Below are positions 1 through 10,325 of a DNA stretch of 37,130 nt, piece after piece. Source of the DNA: Reticulitermes lucifugus (taxonomy: Eukaryota; Arthropoda; Insecta; Blattodea; Rhinotermitidae); NCBI GenBank assembly GCA_026260175.1, contig JAKCWW010000656.1, positions 1-37,130 on the forward strand, read 5' to 3'. Positions within the stretch are counted from its first letter, which is position 1, and every line of letters begins with the position of its first letter. A model generated the notes under the pieces. It saw only the letters and a program-made list of their open reading frames with translations, had not been told where the DNA came from and did no database searches. The translations under genes were made by a program, and so were the position numbers.

Positions 1-544
1 TTATGAACTTACTTGCAATCATCACCAACACGTTTTGCAGCCACCGACTTCCCAACATGATTCGCGTGTTCTTCTCCGTGCACTTTCTTTTTCTTCGCAA
101 CGTCTTCGTTCTTCTGTTTCTTCTTTCGCTTTTAACCCACTGAACACTATCGTTATCCATCTTTTAAACTCACAAACCAAGAAAAACTACAAGAAAAACT
201 CAGAGAACACAATATTTTATTCTGTAAAACACGAAAGGTTTGAAGGGCATGGACGAACAACAACGATAAGCACTGATAAAGGCAGAACTGCCAACTTTGA
301 TTACAAAAATATCCCTTGTCAATGCTTGCCACACATGACTAAGGCTGTTTTTGGAAGGAACTTGCTTGACATAGGTTGTTTTTGTAGAACCACCGGATTT
401 TCTCTCCTCTATTACTCAGGACTAGGGCACTTTTTGAAAGGAATGGACCAGCCATACTGTGTATTTCACTCCCTTCTACAAAAATATACGAAAATCTCAA
501 TATCGAAAAAAACTGACAAGGGTTGTTTTTGGAATGAACCCCTC
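1..544. other. Unassigned stretch with one long open frame
   Basis: A plus-strand open frame runs from 35 to 556 (173 codons), but I recognise no domain in it. Its product is rich in Ser, Asn and Lys without a clear pattern. The DNA has two loosely similar blocks around 345-375 and 518-545 (both contain a GGTTGTTTTTG-like core next to a GGAANGAACC-like core), which suggests an old repeat rather than an exon. I would not annotate a gene here. Confidence 0.3.
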
Positions 545-858
545 AATTGTTGTTGACCTACGTATAGCTCTCAGCAATGGAAAAGTGAAATAGTGGGCTC
601 CCTTTGCACCGTTTTCAAACTACAAAATATTTTGCTGTGTTGTCAACAATATAAACGTACTCAGGTCTTCATGTAAAGTGCCCGATATTTTTATCTGATT
701 TTAACCAAATTTGGAGTTTCTCCACCGATTTTCATATAAACCCCTAATGTTAAATTTCACGAAAATCCGTCCAGTGGGAGCCGCTCTGATAGATGCCGGC
801 AGACGGACAGACATGATGAAGTTAGTGCGCGCTTTTCGTGACTTATGCGAACACGCCT
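545..858 (+). repeat. Dispersed repeat R, copy 1
   Basis: This block matches the reverse complement of 30171-30565. Shared landmarks in the same order are TTGTTGTTGNCCTAC, TGTCAACAATANAAACGTACT, CATGTAAAGTG, TTTGGAGTTTCT, and GACGGACNGACATGA near 810-815. It ends with TTATGCGAACACGCC at about 844-858. Copies also lie at 13286-13790 and 30171-30597, with a fragment near 26485-26540. No protein is encoded with confidence. The class of element is not clear. Confidence 0.7.
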
Positions 859-1579
859 AAAAATGGAAAGATACACTTACAATGCATTTATCAGTGTTAT
901 TTCTTGAAATAAGAAGTCTTACGATATTTATTAGAAGGCATCAAAAGCTAGCATTCACGAACTGAAAATTTAGAGGAAATAACAGAGCGAACGTATCAGA
1001 ATTGTGACGCGCTGCCTAATTTTTTAAGTTTCTAAAACGAGTGTAGTATTGTTGAATAACAGAATAAGCAAATAAAACATCAGGTATTGTAAGAACATGT
1101 ATTACGCTTGCTGCAAGAATGTATTTTCCTGTTGGTTGCAATGGTAGTCAATGAGTGAATTAGAATATTCTTAAGCCGTTCGGATACCCTGAACACAGTT
1201 TCCAATATTAACCGCACTTGGATAATTTTAACTGCCATTTCGTTGATTTACTTCATTTTTCATCACATTGAGATTGAGCATTGCGTGTTTCATGCCGAAA
1301 ACACCTCACTTATAAACGCACCTTTCTACAGCAAGCGATGGTTAGAACGATGTAAAGAATCTGCATGGCAGAGAAGTGGCATGTGGAATTCCTTAATCCA
1401 TCGCAGGGACTTTAAAAATAACTCGTTTTCCCGTCACGTTTCAGAAGTTTGGCTTCAGTTTCACAGTAATTTTACCGACGTGTTCTATATTTAATGAAAT
1501 TGTGTTGCTGAATTCTTTTGTTACAAGTTGTACTTTACACTGTCGAATTTTACTAATTTATTTTTAGCTTAACCGTTCA
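859..1579. other. No recognisable feature
   Basis: AT-rich intergenic sequence. An 83-codon open frame at 1243-1494 has no recognisable motif and is about the length expected by chance. I see no repeat or RNA structure here. Confidence 0.5.
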
Positions 1580-1692
1580 GTGCCGACCTCGGTGCACTGC
1601 TGTACCTACCTTTAAGTCCTCACGTGCCGCCGACCTCGATGCACTGCTGTGCCTACCTTTAATTCCTCACGTGCCGCCGATCTCGGTGCACG
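1580..1692. repeat. Short tandem repeat, 2.4 copies of a 44-47 bp unit
   Basis: Units start at 1580, 1624 and 1671, each beginning GTGCCG and continuing with a CCTCGNTGCACTGCTG core and a CTACCTTTAA segment. The third unit stops after GATCTCGGTGCACGG. The array is much richer in G+C and CpG than its flanks. It begins immediately after TTAACCGTTCA, so a TTAA-type transposon end is possible, but I found no matching opposite end. Confidence 0.75.
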
Positions 1693-1838
1693 GTAAGGCC
1701 GTGAATGCATTGCAGGGTACTATAAAATTAAAATCCCTGCGCCCTGGGCAGCAGTTGTAATTTAAACTCCAGCGTCATTGAAGGATTAAACTGAAAATAA
1801 GTAATCTTAACATTTGTGGTGTATACCGCTATGTTTAT

Positions 1839-2457
1839 TCAATTAAGTGTGGGAAAACGACACCAAACATACAGCTGTATTAACAATTCAGCAAATATAC
1901 TCGTACATTATTAGGCAATAACAATACAGTCATGTAACATACGAGTATATCTGAGGAATGTGACTACATGTTTCGGCTACTTGCTGTATACGGAAAGACT
2001 TGACAATGGCTATGGCAAGTAGCCGAAACATGTAGCCACATTCCTCACATATACATTACATGACTATATTGTTATTGTCTAACAATTACTATATTTTTTA
2101 AGACGAGATATCCCCGTTGTGTTATCAGTTACATATTATGAAAAGTATCCTTCATACTTTTTATAATATTACGAATTTTTACGCAGTCTACCAAGGCGTC
2201 TTGTATTACTTCTCAATTTTACCATGTATCATTGTTTTATGAAGGGCGAGATTTCACTCTAACATGCAGTTGTAAATGTTCACTAAAGTTCTTAAATTAA
2301 GGCCTAATGATGGCTTGAAAATTAAGCCGAAACATGTTGCTAATTAAGTTGTATTTTAAAGTTGTGTATGACGGTATACTGAATATATATGTAATGTATA
2401 TTTGCTGACTTGTAAATACAGCTGTGTATTTGGTGTTGCTTTTCCACACTTATTTGA
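1839..2457. mobile_element. Inverted-dimer element with hammerhead-like hairpins
   Basis: The outer ends are inverted copies: about 1839-1912 matches the complement of about 2378-2457, sharing AAGTGTGG-AAA, ACACCAAA, CAGCTGTAT and CAGCAAATATAC. Each arm carries an ACATGTTTCGGCT motif or its complement, at about 1965-1985 (minus) and 2303-2340 (plus). A third copy at about 1998-2080 is inverted against 1913-1984 and forms an inner hairpin with arms near 70 bp. No protein is encoded. The arrangement resembles a pair of terminal repeats left without a coding centre, as is known for Penelope-like elements. That class assignment is inference. Confidence 0.65.
2303..2340 (+). ncRNA. Hammerhead-ribozyme-like motif, copy A3
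   Basis: Reads CTAATGA (CTGATGA in sister copies), T, GGCTT / AAGCC as a perfect 5 bp stem with a 7-base loop, then GAAAC, then ATGTT. In hammerhead numbering this gives the catalytic CUGANGA and GAAA boxes with one core change (G to A), a short palindromic stem III (ACATGT) and a GUU triplet, so cleavage would fall after 2338. The flanks AATTAAGGC and GCTAATT can pair as stem I. The extra T before stem II is not standard. Activity is not shown. Confidence 0.45.
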
Positions 2458-3565
2458 AAATGCGTAGAGGCTTGTCAGACCATTCATAATATATAAACGT
2501 AAAACTCGCAACGGCATGTGTTATTGTGCCTTACGCCTGGCTTCCTTAATTTAACAAAACAAATTATGCGATTAGAATGCTTTGGCATTCCTGGGCCAGG
2601 GAATTAGACGGCCAGCAGACAAAATGGAATGGCATTCTCTTTCTGTCACCCCCTCACCCACCCGCCCCTCCTCACAGATATCATAATTAGTCCTAAGCAT
2701 TCACATCGGCGTGAATTAAGTAGATTCTCGAGTTTGCCACAACGTTTTGTGACGTCAGAAGAGGTGAAAAGGTAATCAGGCATGGTAATTATTAAGGATA
2801 TGGGAGGAGGCGCACGTGGCCGATAATAAGACTAATTCATTGGTTCGATTAACGACACTTGCTCAGTTGCAAAGGTTTGACATCGCGTCAGTGGGAAGAT
2901 GATTGTGTGTGATTATGAATTGTAAACGATCTGAAAATAGTCGTGCTTTGAGTCACGGAAAAATGTGAAAGTACTTTTCTATCCAATGAATTTTTATATC
3001 CAAAAGAGCATTGTTTTGTTTGAAGGTTCCCAGGCTTCGCCCGCTTGTCCTTCTGATACGGCTAGATGAGTATGGAGGATTGGTGGAATGATAGTGACAG
3101 AGGAAAACTGAAGTTGTCGGAACAAAACCTCTTCCACTGCCACTTTGTCTGCCATAAATCTCACATGAACTGACTCGGGATCGAAGTTGGGGAAGTTTTT
3201 CAGAATAACAGATGAGTTCAGTTCCTACCCCACAGGGAACAACTCCGTCTCCATTATACAGACCGACTGAGTAATGTCATTAATTTAAAAATTGCTGCTA
3301 ATTGTAAGAATCATAAACATGTAAATGCAGTCTGTTGGAAAAATGTAGAGCTTTTTGTGATAAAGCAAATGGTACAAAATGATGTGCTTTAGAGCGTTAA
3401 GGCATTATCCCAGTAGTTACTTGGAGGGACCGCAAATAACTTCGATTGGAATGGCCAATCGTTTGGCCGGGAGTCGAATCCGGGGCTTCAAGAATACGAA
3501 GTATACGTACCTCATCGTAAAGTATAATAACTATAACATTTATAATGGTTATTATTCCAGTACTA
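2458..3565. other. No gene recognised; weak tRNA-like B boxes
   Basis: No credible coding region. A C-rich tract lies at 2648-2676. Near 3178 (GGGATCGAAG) and 3472 (GAGTCGAATCC) there are short matches to a reversed tRNA B box with SINE-like flanks. Neither has a matching A box, so no SINE is called. Confidence 0.4.
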
Positions 3566-3569
3566 ATTC

Positions 3570-3938
3570 ATTCGTTACGTAGTCTGTCTTGCGATAGGTC
3601 TATAGTCTCTTCGAAAGCGAGTTTTCCAGAGAATGCGATCTGGTGCTTCTTCTTTCAAACTCCAATATCTTATATTTTCCTTAATATCTTCCTGCACCTG
3701 CTTACGCCTTCTTCCTCGTCTTCCCGTCCGTTACATCGTGTTTTAGAAGGCGGTGCCTACGCAAGGTGTGATCAATCCAGTTAGCCTTGCTGCATTTTAT
3801 TGTATGTTGGATATTCCTTTCTTTCTCGACTGTATGTAATACTTCTTTGTCTTTCACGCTGGGTCCAACTGATCTTCAGCCTTCTCCAGCATCACTTTTC
3901 AAAACTGTCAAGGTAGTTCTGATCCACTTTCCGAAGTC
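3570..3938 (-). mobile_element. LINE 3' fragment, family 2 (decayed copy)
   Basis: This stretch is clearly related to 36545-36943. Both start with GTAGTCTGTCTT and share GCGATCTNGTGCTTC, GTGTTTTAGAAG, ATCAATCCAGTTAGCC or its variant, GGATATTCC and a CTTTCCGAAGT end. In the right-hand copy the complement encodes the C-terminal region of a non-LTR retrotransposon reverse-transcriptase protein. This copy is more diverged, frame-broken and stops at about 3938, as expected for a 5'-truncated LINE inserted in minus orientation. Confidence 0.75.
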
Positions 3939-5145
3939 GGTAATAGTTACACTAACATAATTTCTGATTATATAATTTTCTGTCCTTTCAAACGATTTCT
4001 TCAGTCTTCCCGTGGGCTATATTTACACAATAGAAACCGAAATGATGTAACTGGAGGTTTCTGGTACGGAACTGCGACAGCTAAGAGTTTAAACAAATTT
4101 CATACTGCTGATATATCTGCATGTCAGCCTGGAACAGCTGTAGTCCCGCCAGTTTACCAAATGATCGCGGTCTTTGTGTCCAAGTGTTTACCCAGCACTG
4201 CCACTGCCGAGAGACCTCGGATTGTATCGATTACTGGAAATGTTCGTCTCTAAAGGAGGTTACATACTTTTCAGAAATGCGACGTCTCCTTCCATCCCCC
4301 TTTCCCCTCTTCTGGTGGAACTGATGCTTTCATTAAGCCCTAGGGAAGCTCACTTTGTAGGATGCGTTGCTGTCATATTCTCTGTGATAAACAGGCTGGC
4401 TGAAACGGAGACTCATACCTCTATCATGTCTTGCATGTGACAGCATAAGGTCGGTTCAGTAATCATTTGCTTCCTGTTCTGCTTAAGCATCTTTCAGTTT
4501 TACAACAACTTCTCCTCTTAATGGATCCTGATCGCTCTGTAGATTTGAGTGTAGCTAAACGTATTTTACAACGATGGTTGAATTTCAGGTTACTTGACAG
4601 CACTGCTGAATGATATGGGAAACTTTTTGTCAGTTCTGTCTATGTAAGGATTTCGAAAGAATCAGTTCTACTGTCAGAGAATTTCAACTTGTATAATTGA
4701 TATGTACTTGTGGAAAGTCCATCAGAAATATAGATGGGCGAATTTATTAACCGCGGCGGCCTTATGGTCGTAAATATGTCTATTTATCAAACAAGGAATA
4801 TGTAACCGTGTCGCACAAACAAACAAACACACAAATAACAACAAATTGTATTACATAACATCAGGATTCCAGAGACTTTTTATCTCAAGAGTGTGTATAT
4901 TTGAAAATTAATTTTAAATACACCGTAGTAAAGTAACAGTTTTACGGGCGTTGTACTCAACATGTCTTCGTATTTGCAGACCGAAAATATTTCTTGTTTA
5001 AGTGTGTTATTTAATGACAAAATCGAAAGTGTCACGTTGACACACCTGCGTGTGGTACATTCTGTGTGTTATGTGACACTTTCCATTAAGAGTCAGTACT
5101 GTGATCTATGCATTTTTATTCTGAAACGATTTGGCATATCGAAAT
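3939..5145. other. No recognisable feature
   Basis: Several overlapping short open frames occur at 4121-4440 and 4962-5192, but none shows a conserved motif or splice-consistent structure. I see nothing else of note here. Confidence 0.5.
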
Positions 5146-5191
5146 TAAATAAGGCAAAATTTATCTTATATTTCACCGTGCATTTTCATTA

Positions 5192-5341
5192 ACTATATTT
5201 ACAACCAACTAAATGCACATTTAATTAAAAACCATTTATGATTTCTTTAAAATTGTCTAAAAACCCCCTTTTTTAGACAATTTTAGAGAAACCATAAATG
5301 GTTTTTAATTAAATGTGCATTTAGTTGTTTGTAAATATAGT
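5192..5341. repeat. 150 bp near-perfect palindrome (hairpin)
   Basis: Arms 5192-5263 and 5270-5341 (72 bases each) are reverse complements with about three mismatches, separated by a six-base C-rich loop. They are strongly AT-rich. A 12 bp direct repeat, TAAATAAGGCAA, lies at 5146-5157 and 5341-5352 and could be a target duplication, which would make the inserted unit 5158-5340. A fold-back MITE is the simplest reading. A template-switch event or an assembly artefact would look similar. Confidence 0.85.
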
Positions 5342-5352
5342 AAATAAGGCAA

Positions 5353-5910
5353 GTTTGCTAATGCCGCTCAGAGCTACCGCTGTACGTTATATACGTAGTG
5401 CATGCGTGATATGTTAACACCACTGTCTATCTAAATAAAATTTTAAACCGACCAGTTTGACCATGCTTTGCGAATTTGGGTTTTGTACAGGACTGCTTTA
5501 ACTTTCGATTAGCGACGTTGCCTTGTAAGGAACATGTACAGGTTCGAGATTGAGGGACGCGGTTCTTAACTCGCCTTGTTTCGTCCCACAATAAATATCT
5601 CAGACATTTTATGTAAACTGTTGACGACCGCAGCCGATAGTTTGATTGTTTACTGCATTTAGCACGATGCTTATGCTTCAGACGTTCTCTGAAATGTAAG
5701 CTTTGCTAATCTGTAACTTCTTTCTCTCTAATTGTTTTATTTCCGAATTCTTCGGAGTTCAGTAACCTTTGGATCTCGAAACCTTTCCACATTGTTGAAA
5801 CTCCGTCCTGGTCATTCTGTCCCGAGAAATTACGTATGATACGTTGCTGAGTCATGTAACGAATCTGCCGAGAATATTGGACGTGGTCGATGAAGTTGCA
5901 AGTTTTCGTA
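5353..5910. other. No recognisable feature
   Basis: Unique-looking intergenic sequence before the 40 bp minisatellite. I see no coding motif. Confidence 0.5.
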
Positions 5911-6310
5911 TTCAGTACAGTTCCTGTTTGTGGCTCAGGATAGTCACATGTTCAATGTAATTCTTGTATGTGGCTCAGGATAGTCACATGTTCAGTACAA
6001 TTCCTGTGTGTGGCTCAGGATAGTCACATGTTCAGTACAATTCCTTTGTGTGGCTCAGGATAATCACATGTTCAGTACAATTCCTGTTTGTGGCTCAGGA
6101 TAATCACATGTTCAATGTAATTCTTGTATGTGGCTCAGGATAGTCACATGTTCAGTACAATTCCTGTGTGTGGCTCAGGATAGTCACGTGTTCAGTACAG
6201 TTCCTGTATGTTGCTCAGGATAGTCTCATGTTCAGTACAATTCCTGTATGTGGCTCAGGATAGTCACATGTTCAGTACAATTCCTGTATGTGGCTCAGGA
6301 TAGTCACATT
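5911..6310. repeat. Minisatellite, 10 copies of a 40 bp unit
   Basis: Units begin at 5911, 5951, 5991 and so on every 40 bases to 6271, giving exactly 400 bases. The constant core is TGGCTCAGGATAGTCACATG; the variable part is TTCAGTACAATTCCTGTNTG. Units 2 and 6 share the variant TTCAATGTAATTCTTGTATG, and units 3 and 7 both read CCTGTGTG, so a four-unit (160 bp) block appears to have been duplicated. No transcript or protein is implied. Confidence 0.95.
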
Positions 6311-6411
6311 GTTTCAATTACATTGTTGTCTGTCAGGCAGTAACGTCTGTTCCGATCTATAAGCCGTTGTTTTTATATCCGAACAGCAGTTTCGAAAAGT
6401 CATACTTCAGA

Positions 6412-6492
6412 GATGTTACGTTTTGTCGACTGGTAAATAGTTACATGCGTTTCGAGGAACGCTGTGCCTTCGAAACGTCTGTAACTAACATC
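6412..6492. mobile_element. Short inverted dimer, family B (copy B1)
   Basis: Starts GATGTTACGTTTTGTCGACT and ends with the complement ...GTAACTAACATC. The left arm matches 20061-20100 closely (GTCGACTGGTAAATAGTTACA). The right arm carries CCTTCGAAACGTCTGTAAC. The centre found in the larger copies is missing, so this is an internally deleted relative of 20061-20242. Confidence 0.65.
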
Positions 6493-7557
6493 ACCAATGC
6501 TCGGGTATGATCCACGGGATGCAAGAACGAACGACAGACACCGGACCTACGTACTGGGCTTCACTTTCTTTCTCAAATCAACATAAGAATACATACTAGA
6601 TCTCATCCAAATGTTTTGAACTCGTGCCTTCACTTAAATGCATCACATGGTCCTTGGTATAGCTAGGGGAAGCAGTTCGCAAATAGCCGTCCATTCTTCC
6701 TTTTCGGGCGCGTAAGAGTGTCTGTGCTGCAGTTCAGCTTGCAGAATTCTATTACAGAGGACAGCACTGAAAGATACCTACATATCACTTTTCAAATTTC
6801 ACCGTCAAACATACCTGGTTTTCTTGCAGGGCCTGTTGTGCTTTTTGTAATTTATGATTGCTGGTCTTTCAAGTCGCTCTTGCCGATTTCCGAAGTCCAG
6901 TCTTCAGCGGTTTGTGATGAGTGGTTGTTCGTTGTATTCGTACTCGTAGTTGGGCCTTGTCCATTGTCTTAGGCATATTTTATAGAGGCCTGTACGATTT
7001 GCAGGAGTTGGCCCTACCTCTGCCTTCAGTTGATTGGATGACATTATATTGATATATTTTAATACGTCCACTCTTAAACTTAGTCACGAGCATTGGGATC
7101 GAATTCAGGACGTATGAAACACGTGACCAATACGCTAAATACGAGATGAAGTGGTATTCAAGAGGTGCCATATTCTATCCAAACCATGCCAAAGATCTTA
7201 ACAACAGCAAAATATCTCTCCTCTGTAATGACAGTCGCCCAAAGACAGTAGCAGAATAAGATAATACAAAAACAGGAAGAAGGTTGACGGAAAGAAATAT
7301 TCTGGCCAAACTTGTATGGTGAACGAAAAAGATAACCTTGTTAGAAAATTTATCATGAGTAGTTAAATATAAATGGCCACAAAGAGTGTAATTTTTGGCA
7401 CGTGATAAGTTAGCACCCGTGACAAATTACGAACGAACGTGGCAGTCAAGTGGGCAGCGGAGGTACTTCGGGCGTGGAAGGTGCCGTAGTGAACTCTTGG
7501 CCCGTGCGGTATTTCGTCCCTGAAGCCAAATGCGGAAGTGAAAGTCCTCCCTAGAAC
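6493..7557. other. No recognisable gene
   Basis: An 84-codon open frame at 6718-6972 is hydrophobic in parts but has no upstream splice or promoter context and no known motif. No repeat seen. Confidence 0.45.
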
Positions 7558-7816
7558 AGGCCGTGAAGGCCCAGAGAGGGAGTAGAGGTATAGATCTACT
7601 CTTTCTTTAACCTCGGCGCTAGGTGGGGTGGATAATACGCCACGCCCCGGCCGCTTTACCCCGGGGAAAGAAACCCGTTACCCATTTTACATGAGGCTGG
7701 GTGTGACTCGGGGCCGGTCTGAACGGGCACGGAAAATCTCGCCCCCACCGGGCTTCGATCCCCGGATCATCCAGTACGTAGCGAGTCGCTATCCCGACTA
7801 CGCCATCCCGGCGCAC
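7558..7816 (-). mobile_element. tRNA-derived SINE, copy S1
   Basis: Read on the minus strand from about 7814, the sequence begins with a tRNA-like head: GGGATGGCGTAGTCGGGATAGC (A box related to TGGCGTAGTCGG) and then GGGGATCGAAGCCC (B box). The body contains CGGGGCGTGGCG and AACGGGTTTCTTTCCCC, and it ends near the complement of CCGTGAAGGCCCAGAGAGGG. The same organisation occurs at 19176-19414 and 26110-26346. An internal RNA polymerase III promoter is implied by the two boxes. Open frames crossing it on both strands are not genes. Confidence 0.85.
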
Positions 7817-8163
7817 TAAATTCTGACATGGCACATCAAAGTTAGCCACTGCCATGCCTTCCACATCCTTAAGGTTCATTATGTACCTATCATTTTTGGC
7901 GCTATATAATCTGACCTACTGGAAGCGATGTTACATAAATACAAATGCATGTACATACATAAACAAACAGACACACCAGACATATCAGCTGGATGCCGGC
8001 TGGAACGAAGAGGAAAAGAGAACGAATCCCAAGTAATTTACACTGTCTTTGGTGATTAAATCAACTTGTATTTGGTGTTTTGGATGAAGTGAGGCATACT
8101 GGTAGGTTCGTATTGCGAAGTTTATAGTAAAATGATCTAAGTGGTTTACCTAACCATTTGTCT
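7817..8163. other. No recognisable feature
   Basis: Short AT-rich stretch without coding or repeat signal that I can name. Confidence 0.4.
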
Positions 8164-8200
8164 CTTTGTTTTGACTAGACCATCTTCATCAGAAGCTCGG
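8164..8200 (-). ncRNA. Weak hammerhead-like relic
   Basis: On the minus strand: CTGATGA, A, a poor GAT/GTC stem, then AAAAC in place of GAAAC. It has the same spacing as the better copies, but with the G of GAAA lost. It lies directly downstream of a minus-strand open frame, 8205-8462 (85 codons), which I do not recognise. I list it because of the shared architecture only. Confidence 0.2.
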
Positions 8201-8462
8201 TCAGTCAAAATTCTGCTCCATCTCGTAGCTGAATGAACCTATCAATAAAAGCCAACATAGGCGTGCAGCAGCTGCGGCTGTTTCTTCTCAAGCCATGCTG
8301 TCGCACTGTCAGCTTTCTGTGGCACTCTTCAGTCGCAGGGTTCTTTTTGAATATCAGAGAAGCATAATTGGTGACTGCTTCAGGCAACTTAAGTGTTCGT
8401 AAAATAGAGTTGATCAATTCATTGAAAGTGTAATCATATGCAACACGTTTCGTATTTTCCAC

Positions 8463-8896
8463 ATTACGGCTGGAGTACCTTATTTAACAGCGACTTTCAC
8501 CTTTGCTTTCCTATTTGTAACATTTGTTATGAGATATACTGCCATTAACTCCATCTGTTCTGTGTCGTGCATCTTGCGTTAAGCATTATTATTGTTTACT
8601 TAACTGTTTAAATCGCAGTGGCGTCACCAATTCTAATATTACAGAACTCTGAATTTTGCCCACAGGCGGCAATTTATGCAATAATTAATGACCCTAATAA
8701 TGTACAGAATAATTACACTTCGATATCAACTTCGAAACAAGATTTTTTTTCCAGTGCTTCCATTACAGCTAAAATTATGAAACCTATATTAAAATGTGTA
8801 TTGAATCCAAACGTTTCTGTATTTTCAATGTTTTGAATTTAGATCACCAGGCAGCAGCTTGGTAGTCAAGTAATCAAAATGGAGGGATAGAGAAAA
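8463..8896. other. No recognisable feature
   Basis: AT-rich sequence with no credible gene. The mariner-like relic starts somewhere near 8897, but I could not find its terminal repeat. Confidence 0.4.
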
Positions 8897-9265
8897 GGCG
8901 CAGTGTACTCGTATTATGGTTTAACGAAGCGAAGTTGCTCACTGTTTAGCGCAGAGCTCATATAAAATTCGGCAAGCAACCGCCCGTAAGAAAAGTGGCG
9001 TACGTGTAGTACAAATGATTTGTCGAGAGAGGTTGTTTGTGTTCGCAAGGGAGAGGTGGTTGAAGGCCACAGGTGTCAACGGAGACTGTCGAACGTGTTC
9101 ATGCCATCTTTCTTTCGCAGTCCGCGGAAGGCCATACATCTAGCAAGTCAAGAGCTGCAAGTTCCACATCCAACAACGTGGAAGATCCTGCGACTGGAAA
9201 TGAGACTTTTTTTCACTCTTTACAGGTTGCAACTTATGCACGTATTAAGCGGAAACTATTAATTA
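8897..9265 (+). pseudogene. Tc1/mariner-type transposase, N-terminal half (broken)
   Basis: The frame 9020-9262 encodes a DNA-binding region with the tract FFRSPRKAIHLASQELQVP, followed by TTWKILR and YRLQLMHVLSGNY. In IS630/Tc1/mariner transposases related to this group, an arginine- and serine-rich SPRK...ASRELQ.P..TVWK.LR stretch forms the second helix-turn-helix and is followed by a PYRLQL motif, so the order fits. The frame ends in a TAA at 9260. The catalytic half resumes at 10385 in the same register, after a 1.1 kb insertion. Upstream sequence to about 8897 looks like the remaining N-terminus in decayed form. It is a dead gene. Confidence 0.75.
9258..9265. repeat. Left target-site duplication
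   Basis: ATTAATTA here is repeated at 10377-10384 and brackets the inverted-dimer insertion. Joining the flanks across the duplication keeps the transposase reading frame. Confidence 0.65.
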
Positions 9266-9392
9266 ACAGGTACCACTTTTTAAATTATTTATATTTAGCG
9301 TGTACAAACATAGGACTGTAATTGATAAAACACCGTCACTGTACACTAGGTGATTGTATTAAACCTTTCTTTATTATTTTAAAATATCCTTT

Positions 9393-9428
9393 CTCACATG
9401 TTTCTGCGTGTGCTCGGCCATCATCAGG
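9393..9428 (-). ncRNA. Hammerhead-like motif, copy A5 (degenerate)
   Basis: On the minus strand: CTGATGA, T, GGCCGAGCACACGCA in place of a clean stem II, GAAAC, ATGTGA. The catalytic boxes are kept, but stem II is broken and the triplet reads GUG, which hammerheads do not cleave. CTTTC upstream and GAAAG downstream could still pair as stem I. It is the partner arm of 10288-10323. Confidence 0.35.
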
Positions 9429-10287
9429 AAAGTCGTTCATATACAACATTGGGAATTACTGCTGCCTTTACATTTGTATCATACCTGCGTTAACAGTGTG
9501 ATATTCTATAAAGTCTCATAATTAAGAATTATAGTTGGTAGAATGTATGGAAGAATTAATGTTAGGAATTTGTTTAAAACATTTTTGTGATGTTTAAAAT
9601 ATGTAATTCCATTGAGTTCTGAGAATCACCGGGGATACTTGATATAATGTGATATAAACCTCAGTCTCTATGTCGATTTCATTGGCTGTGTTAATTCCCC
9701 ATTAAACCATATTATGTTTTAACCGCGTAAGTATCGCGGGACATTACGTCTCTTATTATGTTTGCCCCCTAATCTAGATATCAGTTTTTGTTAAGATTTC
9801 GTTTAATGTTCCTAATTTACAAACTACTGTGATGTAATGCAGGCCAGCAATATATCAGTCGTACTGTTGTTTCTTTTATGCTGCTAGAGGGGTTTATTAG
9901 TTTTGTTGGGGAAGCGTAAATCAGGAATATTAAACGAAAATTTAAAAAGGAATACCTAAATTAGGGGACAAACAATAACAGACGCAATTTCCCATTGTAG
10001 CACGGTCAGAACAGAATATGGTTTAATAGTGAATTAGCACATCCACTGAAATACGCATAAAGCCTGAGGTTTATATCAAACAGTCTAGGTAATTGTCAGA
10101 ACCCACTGGAATTACATATTTTAAACATTATAAAAACTTATTATAACATAGTCGTAACATTAATTTTTCCACATACTGAACAATCTGCAACTCTTAATTT
10201 TAAGAAATTATAAAACATATTATTAACGCATTTATGATGCAAATATAAAATCAGCAGTAATTTAAGATGTTGTATATGAATGATTTC

Positions 10288-10325
10288 CCTGATGATGGCC
10301 ACGAACAGGACGAAACGTGTCGGTA
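10288..10325 (+). ncRNA. Hammerhead-like motif, copy A6
   Basis: CTGATGA, T, GGCC / GGAC as an imperfect stem II, GAAAC, GT, GTC. In hammerhead terms A15.1-U16.1 and C15.2-G16.2 would form a minimal stem III. GTC is the most common cleavage triplet, placing the cut after 10321. ATTTCC upstream can pair with GGTAGT downstream (one mismatch, one wobble) as stem I. The unpaired T after CTGATGA departs from the consensus. Confidence 0.45.

Noticed and set aside
35-556. 173-codon open frame at the left edge
   Set aside because: No domain, no splice context and repeat-like blocks within. The end of the frame overlaps the start of dispersed repeat R.
5911-6310. Possible CRISPR array (40 bp periodic repeat)
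   Set aside because: There are no unique spacers; the full unit repeats head to tail. The genome is eukaryotic.
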